Shown here piece after piece: positions 44,629 through 54,800 of a stretch of DNA of 64,000 nt (within the stretch, counting starts at the first letter, position 1; the number at the start of each line of letters is the position of its first letter). Source of the stretch: Bradyrhizobium jicamae. GTDB lineage: Bacteria > Pseudomonadota > Alphaproteobacteria > Rhizobiales > Xanthobacteraceae. Location: contig NZ_JAFCJX010000008.1 of NCBI RefSeq assembly GCF_018130695.1, positions 62,001 through 126,000 of the forward strand, read 5' to 3'. The notes below the pieces were generated by a model that worked only from the letters and a program-made list of their open reading frames with translations, was not told the origin of the DNA and did no database searches. Position numbers and translations under genes: made by a program.

Positions 44629-47145
44629 TTATCCCTTCGCCTCACGCTTGGCGCCAACCGTCGGCGCGGTCGGGCGCACCGGGACGTGCCAGATGTCCTC
44701 GGCATATTCGCGGATGGTGCGATCCGACGAGAACCACGGCATCCGCGCCACGTTGAGGATCGAGGCCCTGTTCCACGCCGGCACCACCTGCCAGCGCGCG
44801 TCGACGCTGCGCTGCGCCTCGTAATAGGAATCGAAATCGGCCGAGACCATGTAGTGGTCGAGATAGCGCAGCGCGTGCCCGATCGAGGCGAAGCGGGCGG
44901 GATCGCCGGGCGAGAACTCGCCGCTCTCGATGGCGCGGATCGCGCGCTCCAGCCGCGGCGACTTGCCGATCACGTCGCTGGCATCGAGCCCCTGCTTGCG
45001 GCGGACCATGACGTCGCCGGCCTCGAGGCCGAAGATCGCGATGTTCTCCGTACCCACATTGTCGCGGATCTCGATATTGGCGCCGTCGAGCGTGCCGATC
45101 GTCAGCGCGCCGTTCAGCGCCAGCTTCATGTTGCCGGTGCCGGAGGCCTCCATGCCGGCGGTCGAGATCTGCTCGGAGAGGTCGGCGGCGGGAATGATCA
45201 TCTCCGCGAGGCTGACATTGTAGTCGGCGAGGAACACGACCTTGAGCCGTCCTGCGATGTCGGGATCCTTGTTCACGACCTCGCCGACATCGTTGATCAG
45301 CTTGCTGATCAGCTTGGCGTAGCGATAGCTCGCCGCTGCCTTGCCGGCGAAGATCTTGACCCGCGGCACCCAGTCGCGCTTCGGCTCGTCCTTCATCGCG
45401 TGATAGAGCGCGATGGTCTCGACGATGTTGAGCAGCTGCCGCTTGTATTCATGGATGCGCTTGATCTGCACGTCGAACAGCGCCGACGGATCGACCTTGA
45501 TGCTATTGCGCTCGCCGATCAGCCGCGCCAGCGCCAGCTTGTTGTGATGCTTGACGTCGCGGAAGCGCTTCTGGAACGCGATGTCGCTGGAGTGATCCTC
45601 GAGGCGTTCGAGCAGCGAGAAATCATCGAGCACCGCCTCGCCGCAGGTCTCGCGCAACAGCGCGGTCAGCCGCGGGTTGGCCAGCATCAGCCAGCGGCGG
45701 AAGGTGATGCCGTTGGTCTTGTTGGTGATGCGCTGCGGATAGAGATGATGGAGATCGTGGAACACGGTCTCCTTCATCAGGTCGGAATGCATTGCCGAGA
45801 CGCCATTGATGCGGTGCGAGCCGACGAAGGCGAGCTGGCCCATCCGAACCCGGCGGCCGCTCTTCTCGTCGATCAGCGACACCGAGGCGCGATATTCGAT
45901 ATCGCCGGGGCAGCGCTCCTCGGCGAGCGCGAGATGGGCGACGTTGATGCGGTAGATGATCTCGAGATGCCGCGGCAGCAGCCGCTCGAAAATCTCGACC
46001 GGCCAGCTCTCCAGCGCTTCCGGCAGCAGCGTATGGTTGGTGTAGGAGAGGGTGGCGACGGTGATCTTCCAGGCCTCCTCCCAGCGGAAATTGTGCAGGT
46101 CGACCAGGATGCGCATCAGCTCGGTGACGGCAAGGCTCGGATGGGTGTCGTTGAGCTGCACCGCCGCCTTCATCGCGAGGCTGCGCAGCTGGCCGTCGGC
46201 GGCGAGGTGCCGCTTGACGAGATCCTGCAGCGAGGCCGAGACGAAGAAATATTCCTGGCGCAGCCGCAGCTCGCGGCCCGCCGCGCTCTCGTCGTTCGGA
46301 TAGAGGAATTTGCAGATCGCTTCCGCGCGCGCCTGCTCGGCGCTGGCCGAGACGTAGTCGCCGGTGTTGAAGACGTCGAGCCTGAGCGGGTCGGGCGCGT
46401 GTGCCGACCACAGCCGCAGCGCATTGACGTGCTGGCCGCGCCAGCCGACGATCGGCGTGTCATAGGCCATGGCTTCCACGGTCTCGGACGGATGCCAGGT
46501 GGCGCGATCGCGGCCGCGGTCGTCGACATGCTCGACATGGCCGCCGAAGTGGATGTTGTAGACCACCTCCGGCCGCTGGAATTCCCAGGGGTTGCCGTAG
46601 CCGAGCCATTCGTCGGGATATTCCTGCTGCCAGCCCTGGTTGATGATCTGGCGGAACAGACCGAAATCGTAACGGATGCCGTAGCCGATCGCGGGGATCG
46701 CCAGCGTCGCCATGCTCTCCATGAAGCAGGCGGCGAGCCGCCCCAAGCCGCCATTGCCGAGTGCGGCATCCGGCTCGCATTTGCGCAAGTCCTGCAGGTC
46801 GACGCCGAGATCGCCGAGCGCGGTCTCGAATATGGGCAGCAGGCCCATATTGTTCAGCCCGTCGGTGAAGAGACGGCCGATCAGGAATTCCAGCGACAGA
46901 TAATAGACGCGCTTGGCGCCGGCGTCGTAGCTCTGCTTCTCCGCGGTCAGCCAGCGGTGCACGATGCGGTCGCGCAGCGCCAGCGCCGCCGCCTTGTACC
47001 AGTCGCGCCGCGTCGCCATGGCGGCGTCCTTGCCGATGGCAAGCCGCAGCTTGGCCAGGATCGCGCCCTTGATTTCGGACAGTGCCAGCTCGTCGACCGG
47101 CTGGTTCAGGGCCGAAGAGTTCCCCGGAGAAGATTGTTCCTGCAA
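44629..47145 (-). CDS. glgP: Glycogen (alpha-glucan) phosphorylase
   Basis: An 838-residue enzyme that releases glucose-1-phosphate from glycogen. The pyridoxal-phosphate region is present (EASGTGNMKLALNGAL near 665), along with KAAASYRYAKLISKLI and the motif HEYKRQLLNI. Length is normal for the family. It is a single gene here: no other glg gene flanks it. The start is the ATG at 47145. The opposite strand carries a long open frame of GC-rich artefact type. Confidence 0.96.
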   Translation of the reverse strand: MQEQSSPGNSSALNQPVDELALSEIKGAILAKLRLAIGKDAAMATRRDWYKAAALALRDRIVHRWLTAEKQSYDAGAKRVYYLSLEFLIGRLFTDGLNNMGLLPIFETALGDLGVDLQDLRKCEPDAALGNGGLGRLAACFMESMATLAIPAIGYGIRYDFGLFRQIINQGWQQEYPDEWLGYGNPWEFQRPEVVYNIHFGGHVEHVDDRGRDRATWHPSETVEAMAYDTPIVGWRGQHVNALRLWSAHAPDPLRLDVFNTGDYVSASAEQARAEAICKFLYPNDESAAGRELRLRQEYFFVSASLQDLVKRHLAADGQLRSLAMKAAVQLNDTHPSLAVTELMRILVDLHNFRWEEAWKITVATLSYTNHTLLPEALESWPVEIFERLLPRHLEIIYRINVAHLALAEERCPGDIEYRASVSLIDEKSGRRVRMGQLAFVGSHRINGVSAMHSDLMKETVFHDLHHLYPQRITNKTNGITFRRWLMLANPRLTALLRETCGEAVLDDFSLLERLEDHSSDIAFQKRFRDVKHHNKLALARLIGERNSIKVDPSALFDVQIKRIHEYKRQLLNIVETIALYHAMKDEPKRDWVPRVKIFAGKAAASYRYAKLISKLINDVGEVVNKDPDIAGRLKVVFLADYNVSLAEMIIPAADLSEQISTAGMEASGTGNMKLALNGALTIGTLDGANIEIRDNVGTENIAIFGLEAGDVMVRRKQGLDASDVIGKSPRLERAIRAIESGEFSPGDPARFASIGHALRYLDHYMVSADFDSYYEAQRSVDARWQVVPAWNRASILNVARMPWFSSDRTIREYAEDIWHVPVRPTAPTVGAKREAKG

Positions 47146-47342
47146 CGCGCTTGACCCCTGCAGCTCAGACTCAACGCAAATGATACGCGCGTTGCACTGC
47201 GATCGATACCATCGATAGGTTTGCTATGCACGGCGTTGGTATGATTTTATGCAAGGACCGGGCCGGATTGAGGGCAAAACGGTCGCCCAGATCGGTGTTA
47301 GAATCGGCGCCAGGAGCCGGAATTTGGGGTTTGAGGTGCGCC

Positions 47343-47576
47343 ATGAGATTGCTGATCGAGATCGTCGCCGCCGCGCTGCTCGTCATCTGCATCACCGCCA
47401 CCAGCGCCACCTTCGCCGCCGGCAAGGTGGGCCGCAGCGCCGACGGCCTGACCTGCGGCTTCGCCGTTCCAGCCAACGCGTCGCCCGCCGCCCGTTGCGC
47501 CACGATCAAGCGGCAGTGCGGCGGCAAGTTCTATGCGAGCGCGTGCGGCGACAGGCTGATGTCGGCGGCGAACTGA
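47343..47576 (+). CDS. Small exported cysteine-containing protein
   Basis: A 77-residue protein from the ATG at 47343; the frame upstream of it is not credible. A signal peptide spans about 1-26 (MRLLIEIVAAALLVICITA, ending near TFAA). The mature part has four cysteines (LTCGFAV; RCATIKRQCGG; SACGD), enough for two disulfides, and is basic. The function is unknown. It is divergent from glgP across about 200 bases. Confidence 0.6.
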   Translation: MRLLIEIVAAALLVICITATSATFAAGKVGRSADGLTCGFAVPANASPAARCATIKRQCGGKFYASACGDRLMSAAN

Positions 47577-47597
47577 GGCAGCTGCCGCAAAAATGGT

Positions 47598-47630
47598 GTC
47601 GTCCCGGCGAAGGCCGGGACCCATAACCAC
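47598..47630. repeat. REP-like arm, left of the GIY-YIG gene
   Basis: 33 bases that are the exact inverse complement of 47964-47996. Inside is a hairpin: GTCCCGGC, loop GAAG, GCCGGGAC. Confidence 0.93.
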
Positions 47631-47635
47631 CGCTC

Positions 47636-47929
47636 TCACAGAAGATGGGACAAGTCCCGCCAATCCGGATTGTCCTCCTCGATCAAACGAATTTTCCAGT
47701 CACGGTGCCATTTCTTCAAGGCCTTTTCGCGCGTGATGGCCTCGTACGGTGAGGGGTAAGTCTCCACGTAAACAAGTCGCGTCACGCCGTATTTCTTGAC
47801 GAACTCCGAACCGCGTCCGGAGCGATGCAATGTAAGTCGGTTGCTGAGATCCCTGCAGACGCCGATGTACAGCGTGCCGTGGCGCCGGCTTGCAAGAATG
47901 TAGACGTAGTACGCGGCTGGTGCATTCAT
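47636..47929 (-). CDS. GIY-YIG nuclease-domain protein
   Basis: A 97-residue protein from the ATG at 47929 (MNAPAAYYVYILASR). It has the compact UvrC-N/YhbQ-like GIY-YIG fold: YYVYILAS, then TLYIGVCRDLSNRLTLHRSG (the Tyr-Ile-Gly motif and the conserved Arg), and a C-terminal KKWHRDWKIRLIEEDNPDW segment. The catalytic Glu is expected in ALKKWHRDWK-like helices and cannot be placed firmly. The gene is enclosed by perfect 33-base inverted arms, each a REP-like hairpin, and its upstream in-frame extension reads into the arm. This suggests a small mobile or REP-associated module. Confidence 0.85.
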   Translation of the reverse strand: MNAPAAYYVYILASRRHGTLYIGVCRDLSNRLTLHRSGRGSEFVKKYGVTRLVYVETYPSPYEAITREKALKKWHRDWKIRLIEEDNPDWRDLSHLL

Positions 47930-47963
47930 CGCGGGGCACTCGTTTCCGAAACGTCTTACAGTC

Positions 47964-47996
47964 GTGGTTATGGGTCCCGGCCTTCGCCGGGACGAC
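47964..47996. repeat. REP-like arm, right of the GIY-YIG gene
   Basis: The 33 bases are an exact inverted copy of 47598-47630. The distance between the outer ends is 399 bases. No target-site duplication was evident next to the arms. Confidence 0.93.
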
Positions 47997-48124
47997 ATCA
48001 ATTTCAGTAATCATACACTCTTCGGAACAAATTAAGAACACTTTAGCAAGTCTTTGATATATCATTGTGATTCGGCGCGTTGCCGACACAACATCTATGG
48101 TCTGTCCGTTCCCGCGAGGGCTAC

Positions 48125-48556
48125 ATGTCCACCATCGCCTTTGATCAATTCGCTCTCACCCGCATCGCCGATTTCGCGCGGTCGCTGTCGCGGCTGCATC
48201 AGGCGTCGCGCCGCCAATGGGTCGATGACGACCAGATCGACCGCGAGTTCAACGCGGTCTGCATGTCGATCTGGGGCTACACGACCGATGATTTCAGCGA
48301 CGAGCTGTTCTCGACCGAGGACCACGCCTGGCTCGATACGCTCGACGAGGCGCATGCGCGGATCTTCGCAGGCGAGCTGGGCTACGACCTCGTCGACGAT
48401 CAGGGCATGCTGACCGACTGGTGGGGCTATTGCTGGATGATTTTGGCGGAGAAGCGCGGCCTGCTCACGCCGGAGAACCGCGCCGCCGCGCGCGCCGCGA
48501 TCGAGGACAAATATCTCGCGGCGCCGAACGTGATCGGCGTGATCGTCGGCAGGTGA
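48125..48556 (+). CDS. Acidic protein of unknown function
   Basis: A 143-residue soluble acidic protein from the ATG at 48125 (GAGGG at 48114-48118). It is helical and Trp-rich (QWVDDDQIDREF; DWWGYCWMILAEKRG). There is no signal peptide and no membrane helix. I do not recognise a family. It is convergent with the next gene (7-base gap). Confidence 0.6.
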   Translation: MSTIAFDQFALTRIADFARSLSRLHQASRRQWVDDDQIDREFNAVCMSIWGYTTDDFSDELFSTEDHAWLDTLDEAHARIFAGELGYDLVDDQGMLTDWWGYCWMILAEKRGLLTPENRAAARAAIEDKYLAAPNVIGVIVGR

Positions 48557-48563
48557 GGCGCCG

Positions 48564-49415
48564 TCAGTTGGCCTCGGCGCGCCGGGCCGGTTTCGGCGTG
48601 GCGCTCTTCGGCACCACCGACGCCGGCAGGGCGACGTCGCGGGAAGTCTCCGGCAGCGGGGCATCGCTGGCCATTTCGGCGGTGACGGGCGCGACCTTCA
48701 TTTCGCCCAACCGGGCGCGGATCGCTGCCGTCAGCCCGGGATAAGAGGCAATCGGCGTGAAATCTGCAGTCTGTTCATTGCCGACGCGGACGCCGGTATA
48801 GGCGACGAGGCCATCGCTGGTCGCGATCACGTCGCCGGAACGCAGCGACGTGTCGAGCGCGAGGTCGACCGGTGCGAGGCCCGAGGGATCGCGGCCGTTG
48901 CAGGTGCAGTCGGCGCGCAGCGCCTTGCGATAGGCGAACGCATTCTCGCTGTCGGCATAGCGCTCGCCGCTGCTGGAGGCGGCGCCGTCGATGTTGCTGC
49001 CGAAGAAGACCTTGGTCGGGCTCGCCGGGCAGAACGCCTGGCAGAGCTGCACCGGCGAGGAATTGCCGCGCATGGTCAGCGGAAAATACTTGCCGTCGCA
49101 GCTGCGCACACAGAACGCAGGTCCCGAACCCGCGACGCGTTGCGTCGGCGCGGCCTGCGGGGCCGGCTGCTGGTTGATGCCGAACGGATCGGCGAAGAAA
49201 TTGGCTTGTGGCGGCGCCTGGCGCGCCTGCTGCTTCGGCGCGCCGCCAAAGAACAGGTCGAACAGGCCTTCGGCCGAGACGGGGGCGGGCACGACCAGGA
49301 CGGCGCCCGCAAGCGCGGCGGCAGCAAGCATCACGCGGCGCCGCACGCGCCGATCACTCAACTCTGTACGCAACGCCAACTCCACGCAACGCAACTGAAC
49401 ACGTCGACACGACAA
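48564..49415 (-). CDS. DUF2865 exported protein
   Basis: A 283-residue protein. After an N-terminal hydrophobic stretch (VMLAAAALAGAVLVVPAPV, about 28-46) and a Pro/Gln linker comes a Cys-rich domain: AFCVRSCDGKYFPL, then VQLCQAFCPASPTKVFFG and DCTCNGRDPSGL. This Cys pattern is that of DUF2865, common in Bradyrhizobium-type genomes. The start could be the Met at about residue 29, giving a cleaner signal peptide. The function is unknown. Confidence 0.75.
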   Translation of the reverse strand: MSCRRVQLRCVELALRTELSDRRVRRRVMLAAAALAGAVLVVPAPVSAEGLFDLFFGGAPKQQARQAPPQANFFADPFGINQQPAPQAAPTQRVAGSGPAFCVRSCDGKYFPLTMRGNSSPVQLCQAFCPASPTKVFFGSNIDGAASSSGERYADSENAFAYRKALRADCTCNGRDPSGLAPVDLALDTSLRSGDVIATSDGLVAYTGVRVGNEQTADFTPIASYPGLTAAIRARLGEMKVAPVTAEMASDAPLPETSRDVALPASVVPKSATPKPARRAEAN

Positions 49416-49642
49416 GTGTTTCGACGCGATTCACCATAATGCGGGATGGTAAACGAGCGATTGATTGCGCGGGGAACTGCGGAAAAGAAAGCGGAGGACG
49501 CAAGCTTTCGTGCCCCGGATGCTGCGCAGCACGAAGTGGTGCGCTGCTAGGCCGGGGCCCATGTGAGCCGCGGAAAAAAATGGGTCCCGGCTCTGCGGAG
49601 CGTCACTGCGTGCCGCACCGCGTCCGGGACATGAGAGCTCCT
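49416..49642. other. Intergenic region with degenerate REP-type sequence
   Basis: The segment TGGGTCCCGGCT (49581-49592) and the later CCGGGAC (49624-49630) are similar to the arms that flank the GIY-YIG gene, but with an interrupted stem. A GCACGAAG/CTTCGTGC-like dyad lies in 49509-49560. No gene was seen. Confidence 0.5.
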
Positions 49643-50206
49643 TCAGCTCTTCAAGAACTCACCCGCCTTGTACAGCGCGCGAAACTCCAGCCCGGCCTCG
49701 GCGAATGTCTCGGTCGCGCCTTCCTCGCGGTCGACCATGGTGAAGACCAGCGCGATCTCGCCGCCGGCCTCGCGCACCGCCTCCACCGCCTTCAGCGCCG
49801 AGCCGCCTGTGGTGGTGACATCCTCGACGATGACGATACGTTTTCCCGCCAGCGTCTCGCCCTTCGCGAGTCCTTCGACGGCAAGCCGCGCGCCGTGCTC
49901 CTTTGGCTTCTTGCGCACGAAGAAGGCCGCGATCGGATGGCCCTTCAGCCAGGACAGCTGCGCGATCGCACCCGCCAGCGGCACCGCGCCCATCTCCAGC
50001 CCACCGACGTAATCGAGCTGGTGGTCCTTCAGCGCCTCATAGGTCAGTTCGGCGAGCAGCGCCGCGCCCTCGGGGTCGAGCATCGTCGGCTTCAGATTGA
50101 AATAGAAATCGCTCTTGCGGCCCGAGGCCAGCGTGATCTCGCCGCGGCCGAACGAGCGCTTGCGGATGATCTCGGCGAGGCGGGCGCGGGAGGCTGATTT
50201 GGACAA
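49643..50206 (-). CDS. pyrE: Orotate phosphoribosyltransferase
   Basis: A 187-residue enzyme of pyrimidine synthesis that joins orotate to PRPP. The start is the TTG at 50206 (AGAGAAG upstream); the frame continues further but without a start signal. The PRPP motif [13 protein letters not shown] is at about 122-134; the flexible loop is [10 protein letters not shown]. Length is normal for the family. Confidence 0.94.
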   Translation of the reverse strand: MSKSASRARLAEIIRKRSFGRGEITLASGRKSDFYFNLKPTMLDPEGAALLAELTYEALKDHQLDYVGGLEMGAVPLAGAIAQLSWLKGHPIAAFFVRKKPKEHGARLAVEGLAKGETLAGKRIVIVEDVTTTGGSALKAVEAVREAGGEIALVFTMVDREEGATETFAEAGLEFRALYKAGEFLKS

Positions 50207-50395
50207 GGTTCTTCTCTGTCGGTTCGAGGCGGCGCGCAATCTATCGGCGGTCCCCGGCACATTCCAGCGCGGAAAGTCCGCCGTCAACAGTGGCCGTGTC
50301 GCGCTTGCCGCAGGCGCGCCCCGCCGAAAGCGCGGGTTGTCGCGGGCTGCAGTTCCCCGTAATCAGGCCTCCAAACTGCTGTGGGGGAAGCAAAA

Positions 50396-51022
50396 ATGAC
50401 CATCGAGCTGCACACCTGGAACACGCCGAACGGCCGCAAGATCTCGGTCGCGCTCGAGGAGATGGGGCTGCCCTATCAGGTGATCCCGGTGAATATCGGC
50501 AAGGGCGAGCAGATGGCGCCGTCCTTCCTCGCCATCAGCCCGAACAACAAGATTCCGGCGATCGTCGATCCCGACGGTCCCGGCGGCAAACCCGTCAGCA
50601 TCTTCGAATCCGGCGCGATCCTGCTCTATCTCGGCGAGAAGACCGGCAAATTCCTGCCGAAACCGCTGGCCGAGCGGATTCCGGTCTATGAATGGCTGAT
50701 GTGGCAGATGGGCGGCTTCGGCCCGATGCCCGGCCAGGTCCATCATTTCATCGCGCTGGAGAACGAGCAGGACCGCGCCTACGGGCTGAAGCGCTACATG
50801 GCCGAGACGCGGCGGCTCTACGACGTCCTCAACAAGCGGCTCGCCAGTCGCGACTACGTCGCCGGCGATCTCTCGGTCGCCGATTTCGCCATCCTCGGCT
50901 GGGCCTGGCGCCACCCGCGCCACAAGGTGGAACTGGCGGATTTTCCCAATGTGAAGCGCTGGTACGAGACGCTGATGGCGCGGCCTGCGACCAAGCGCGG
51001 CATGGAAGCGAAGCTGGATTAA
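50396..51022 (+). CDS. Glutathione S-transferase
   Basis: A 208-residue thioredoxin-fold transferase. The N-terminal domain has TWNTPNGRKISVALEEMGL and NNKIPAIVD, then FESGAILLYLGEK (the Glu-Ser that binds glutathione). The NTPNGRK opening is that of the Nu/Theta-like YfcG-type enzymes, which act as disulfide reductases. The start is the ATG at 50396. Its TAA stop overlaps the stop of the next, convergent gene in the sequence TTAA. Confidence 0.92.
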   Translation: MTIELHTWNTPNGRKISVALEEMGLPYQVIPVNIGKGEQMAPSFLAISPNNKIPAIVDPDGPGGKPVSIFESGAILLYLGEKTGKFLPKPLAERIPVYEWLMWQMGGFGPMPGQVHHFIALENEQDRAYGLKRYMAETRRLYDVLNKRLASRDYVAGDLSVADFAILGWAWRHPRHKVELADFPNVKRWYETLMARPATKRGMEAKLD

Positions 51023-51651
51023 GCCCGCCGGGCCTCGAAGGCCATCTTCACGGCAAGCCCTGTCAGCACCGTGCCCATCAGCCAGCGCTGCACCAGCAGC
51101 CAGCTCGGGCGGGTGCCGAGAAACACCGCGATCGAGCCGGCGGCGAGCGCGATCAGGGCGTTCACGCTGACGCTGATCACGATCTGGATCGCGCCCAGCA
51201 GCAGCGATTGCGACAGCACGCTGCCGGCGGGGTCGATGAACTGCGGCAGCAGCGCGAGATAGAGCATCGCGATCTTCGGATTGAGCAGGTTGGTGACGAA
51301 ACCCATCGCAAACAGTTTGCGGGGGCCGTCGACCTTCAACTGCTTCACCTGGAACGGCGAGCGGCCGCCGGGCTTCAGTGCCTGCCACGCAAGCCACAGC
51401 AGATACGCCGCACCGGCAAAGCGCAGCGCGTCATAGGCGTAGGGAATCGCGAACAATAGCGCGGTGATGCCGAATGCCGCGCACAGCATGTAGAACACGA
51501 AGCCGAGCGCGACGCCGCCGAGCGACACGATGCCGGCCGCGGGCCCCTGCGTGATCGAGCGCGAGATCAGATAGATCATGTTCGGGCCTGGCGTCAGCAC
51601 CATGCCGAAGGAGACGAGTGCGAAGCCGAGCAGGGCGGAGGTGTGGGGCAT
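51019..51651 (-). CDS. LysE family amino-acid exporter
   Basis: A 210-residue, six-helix membrane protein. The LysE/RhtB signature is at the start (LTPGPNMIYLISRSITQGPAAG), followed by FVTNLLNPKIAMLYLALLPQF in the fourth helix. The family exports amino acids. The start is the ATG at 51651. It is convergent with the transferase gene, sharing 4 bases. Confidence 0.93.
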   Translation of the reverse strand: MPHTSALLGFALVSFGMVLTPGPNMIYLISRSITQGPAAGIVSLGGVALGFVFYMLCAAFGITALLFAIPYAYDALRFAGAAYLLWLAWQALKPGGRSPFQVKQLKVDGPRKLFAMGFVTNLLNPKIAMLYLALLPQFIDPAGSVLSQSLLLGAIQIVISVSVNALIALAAGSIAVFLGTRPSWLLVQRWLMGTVLTGLAVKMAFEARRA

Positions 51652-51750
51652 GACGGACACGGGGTGGGGATGTGCGTTTGTAACGCGCGGGGTGCCGCGG
51701 GGCCACGGTTCAATTGTTCTCGGAGCAATGTAGCGGCGCGGGTGGTGCGC

Positions 51751-51886
51751 CCCCTCGCCCCGCTCTTGCGGGGAGAGGGTTGGGGTGAGGGGCTCTCTCC
51801 GCGAGTTCAGATTGACGTGAGACCTGTACCCCCTCACCCGGATCGCAAGAGCGATCCGACCTCTCCCCGCAGGCGGGGAGAGGTGA
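51751..51886. repeat. Dispersed inverted repeat, CTCTCCCCGC type, copy 4
   Basis: CCCGCTCTTGCGGGGAGAGG near the left end is mirrored by CTCTCCCCGCAGGCGGGGAG at the right, with GGTGAGGGG / CCCCTCACC inside. It lies between lysE-type and polA genes. Confidence 0.88.
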
Positions 51887-51893
51887 ATCGAGA

Positions 51894-54800
51894 TCAATGC
51901 GCCTCGTCCCAGTTCGTGGCCGCGCGTGCATCCACTTGCAGCGGCAATGACAGATTCACCGCCGGGAACGGCGCGTCCTGCATCACTTTCTGCACGACCG
52001 GCAGCGTCGCCGCGACCTCGTTGTCGGGCACCTCGAAGATCAGCTCGTCATGCACCTGCAGCAGCATCTGCGCCGACAATTTCTTCTCGGCGAGCGCATC
52101 CTCCATGCGGATCATGGCGCGGCGGATGATGTCTGCGGCGGTGCCTTGCAGGCGGGCGTTGATCGAGGCGCGTTCGTTGAAGGCGCGCACCGAGGCGTTG
52201 GAGGCCTTGATGTCGGGGTAGTACATCTTGCGGCCGAACAGCGTGGTCACATAGCCGTTCTTGCGGCAGAACTCCTTGGTGTCGTCCATGTAGGCGCGGA
52301 TGCCCGGGAAGCGCTCGAAGTATTTCTTGATGTAGGCCGACGACTCCTCGCGGGCGATGCCGAGCTGGTTGGCGAGGCCGAACGCCGAGATGCCGTAGAT
52401 GATCCCGAAGTTGATCGCCTTGGCGCGGCGGCGCACCTCGCTCGGCATGTCCTTGATCGGCACGCCGAACATCTCGGAGGCCGTCATCGCGTGGATGTCG
52501 AGGCCGTCGCGGAACGCCTGCCGCAGCACCGGCACGTCGGCGATCTCGGCGAGCAGCCGCAATTCAATTTGAGAGTAGTCGGCCGACACCAGCTTGTGGC
52601 CCTTGGTCGCGATGAAGGCGCGGCGGATTTTTCGACCGTCCTCGGTACGCACCGGAATGTTCTGCAAATTCGGCTCGTTCGACGACAGCCGTCCCGTGGT
52701 GGTCGCAGCCAGCGCGTAGGTGGTGTGCACGCGATGGGTCTGCGGGTTGACGTAGGTCGGCAGCGCGTCGGTGTAGGTCGATTTCAGCTTCGAGACCTGC
52801 CGCCACTCCAGGATCTTCTTCGGGAAGTCGTGGCCCTGCTCGGCGAGATCGTCGAGCACCTGCGCGGTGGTCGACCACGCGCCGGTCTTGGTCTTGGTGC
52901 CGCCGGGCAATCCCATCTTGCCGAAGATGATGTCGCCGATCTGCTTGGGGCTGCCGACATTGACCGGCTCGCCGGCGATCTCCTGGATCTCGGCCTCGAC
53001 CCGCGCGGCGGTCTGGGCGAAGTCGCCCGACAGCCGCGACAGCACCTGGCGATCGATCGAGATGCCGCGCCGCTCCATCCGTGCCAGCACGGACACCAAT
53101 GGCCGCTCCAGCGTCTCGTAGACGGTCGCCATGCGGTCGGCAACGAGGCGCGGCTTCAGCAGCCGCCATAGCCGCAGCGTCACGTCGGCACTCTCGGCCG
53201 AATATTCGGTGGCCTTGTCGATCGCGACCTGGTCGAAGGTCAGCTTGCCCTTGCCGCTGCCGACGAGGCCGCCATAGGCGACCACGGCGTGGCCGAGCCA
53301 GCGTTCCGCGAGAGACTCGATCGCATGCGAGCCGCGGCCGGCGTCGAGCGCATAGGACATCAGTTGCGCGTCATCGGTGTTGCGCAGCGTGATGCCGTGC
53401 TGCGCCAGCATCACCGCGTTGAACTTGATGTTGAAGCCGATCTTGAGAATGCCTGATGATTCCAGCGCCGGCTTCAGCGCCGCCAGCACATCCGCAGGCT
53501 TGAGCTGGTTCGGCTCGAGCCCGGCATCGAACAGGCCTGCCCCGCCGCCGGCCTGCTTGTGGCCGAGCGGGATGTAGCAGGCATCGCCCGGCGCCAACGC
53601 CAGTGCGATGCCGGAGATTTCCGCCTGCATCGGATCGATCGAATCGCTCATCGCCTCGATAGCGACATGGCCGATGTCAGGCACGCGCGCGACCCAGGCC
53701 TTCAGCGTATCGAGGCTGCGGATCGCCTGATACTTGGCTCGGTCGAACGGCAGCTTGCGCATCGCGTCCGCGCGCGCTTCGGCCAGCGAGACCGGCGTGC
53801 CCTTCGGGCTGAACGACTTGTCCTCCTTGCTGCCCGACTTCGCCGGCAACGCCGCCGGACCGGCGAACAGGTCGCCGGTGGTGCCGCCGGATGTCGCCGG
53901 CGCGGCTTCGCTCTTCGCACCGGCGCTCTTGTTGCTCGCATCGGCCTCGATATTCGCGGGATCGATCTGCGAATAGTCGGCGACGCGGCGGGTGAGGGTG
54001 GTGAATTCCATCGCCTTGAGGAAGGCGACCAGCTTGCGTGCATCGGGCTCGTGCACCGCGAGGTCGTCGAGCGGCACCTCGAGATCGACCTTGTCGTCGA
54101 GCAGCACAAGTTGTCGCGAGATCCGCGCCTTCTCGGCATTCTCCAGCAGCGCCTCGCGGCGCTTCGGCTGCTTGATCTCGGTGGCGCGAAACAGCAGCTG
54201 TTCGAGATCGCCATACTCGACGATCAGCTGTGCCGCGGTTTTGATGCCGATGCCGGGCACGCCGGGCACGTTGTCGGTGGAGTCGCCGGCCAGCGCCTGC
54301 ACCTCGACCACCTTCTCCGGCGGCACGCCGAATTTCTCGATCACCTCGGGAATGCCGATCCGGCGATCCTTCATGGTGTCGTACATCACGACCTTGTCGG
54401 TCACGAGTTGCATCAGGTCCTTGTCCGACGACACGATGGTCGTGGTCGCGCCGCGCTCGCCGGCCAGCCGCGCATAAGTCGCGATCAGATCGTCGGCCTC
54501 GAAGCCGGCCTGCTCCAGGCAAGGCAGGTCGAAGGCGCGCACGGCCTCGCGGATCAGCGCGAATTGCGGAATCAGGTCGTCGGGCGCCGGCGGCCGGTGC
54601 GCCTTGTAGTCGGGATAGAGCTTGTTGCGGAAGGTGATCTCCGACTTGTCGAAGATGATCGCCAGATGCGTCGGCCGGTTGTCCTCGGGCATGTCGCGCA
54701 GCAGCTTCCACAGCATGTTGCAGAAGCCGAGCACCGCATTGACCTGCAGCCCGTCCGACTTGCGGTTGAGCGGCGGCAGCGCGTGATAGGCGCGGAAGAT

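Noticed and set aside
44593-47154. 853-codon open frame opposite glgP
   Set aside because: Its translation has no recognisable domain and mirrors the codon pattern of glgP on the other strand.
47930-48001. N-terminal extension of the GIY-YIG protein
   Set aside because: It runs through the inverted arm; the Met at 47929 starts the domain.
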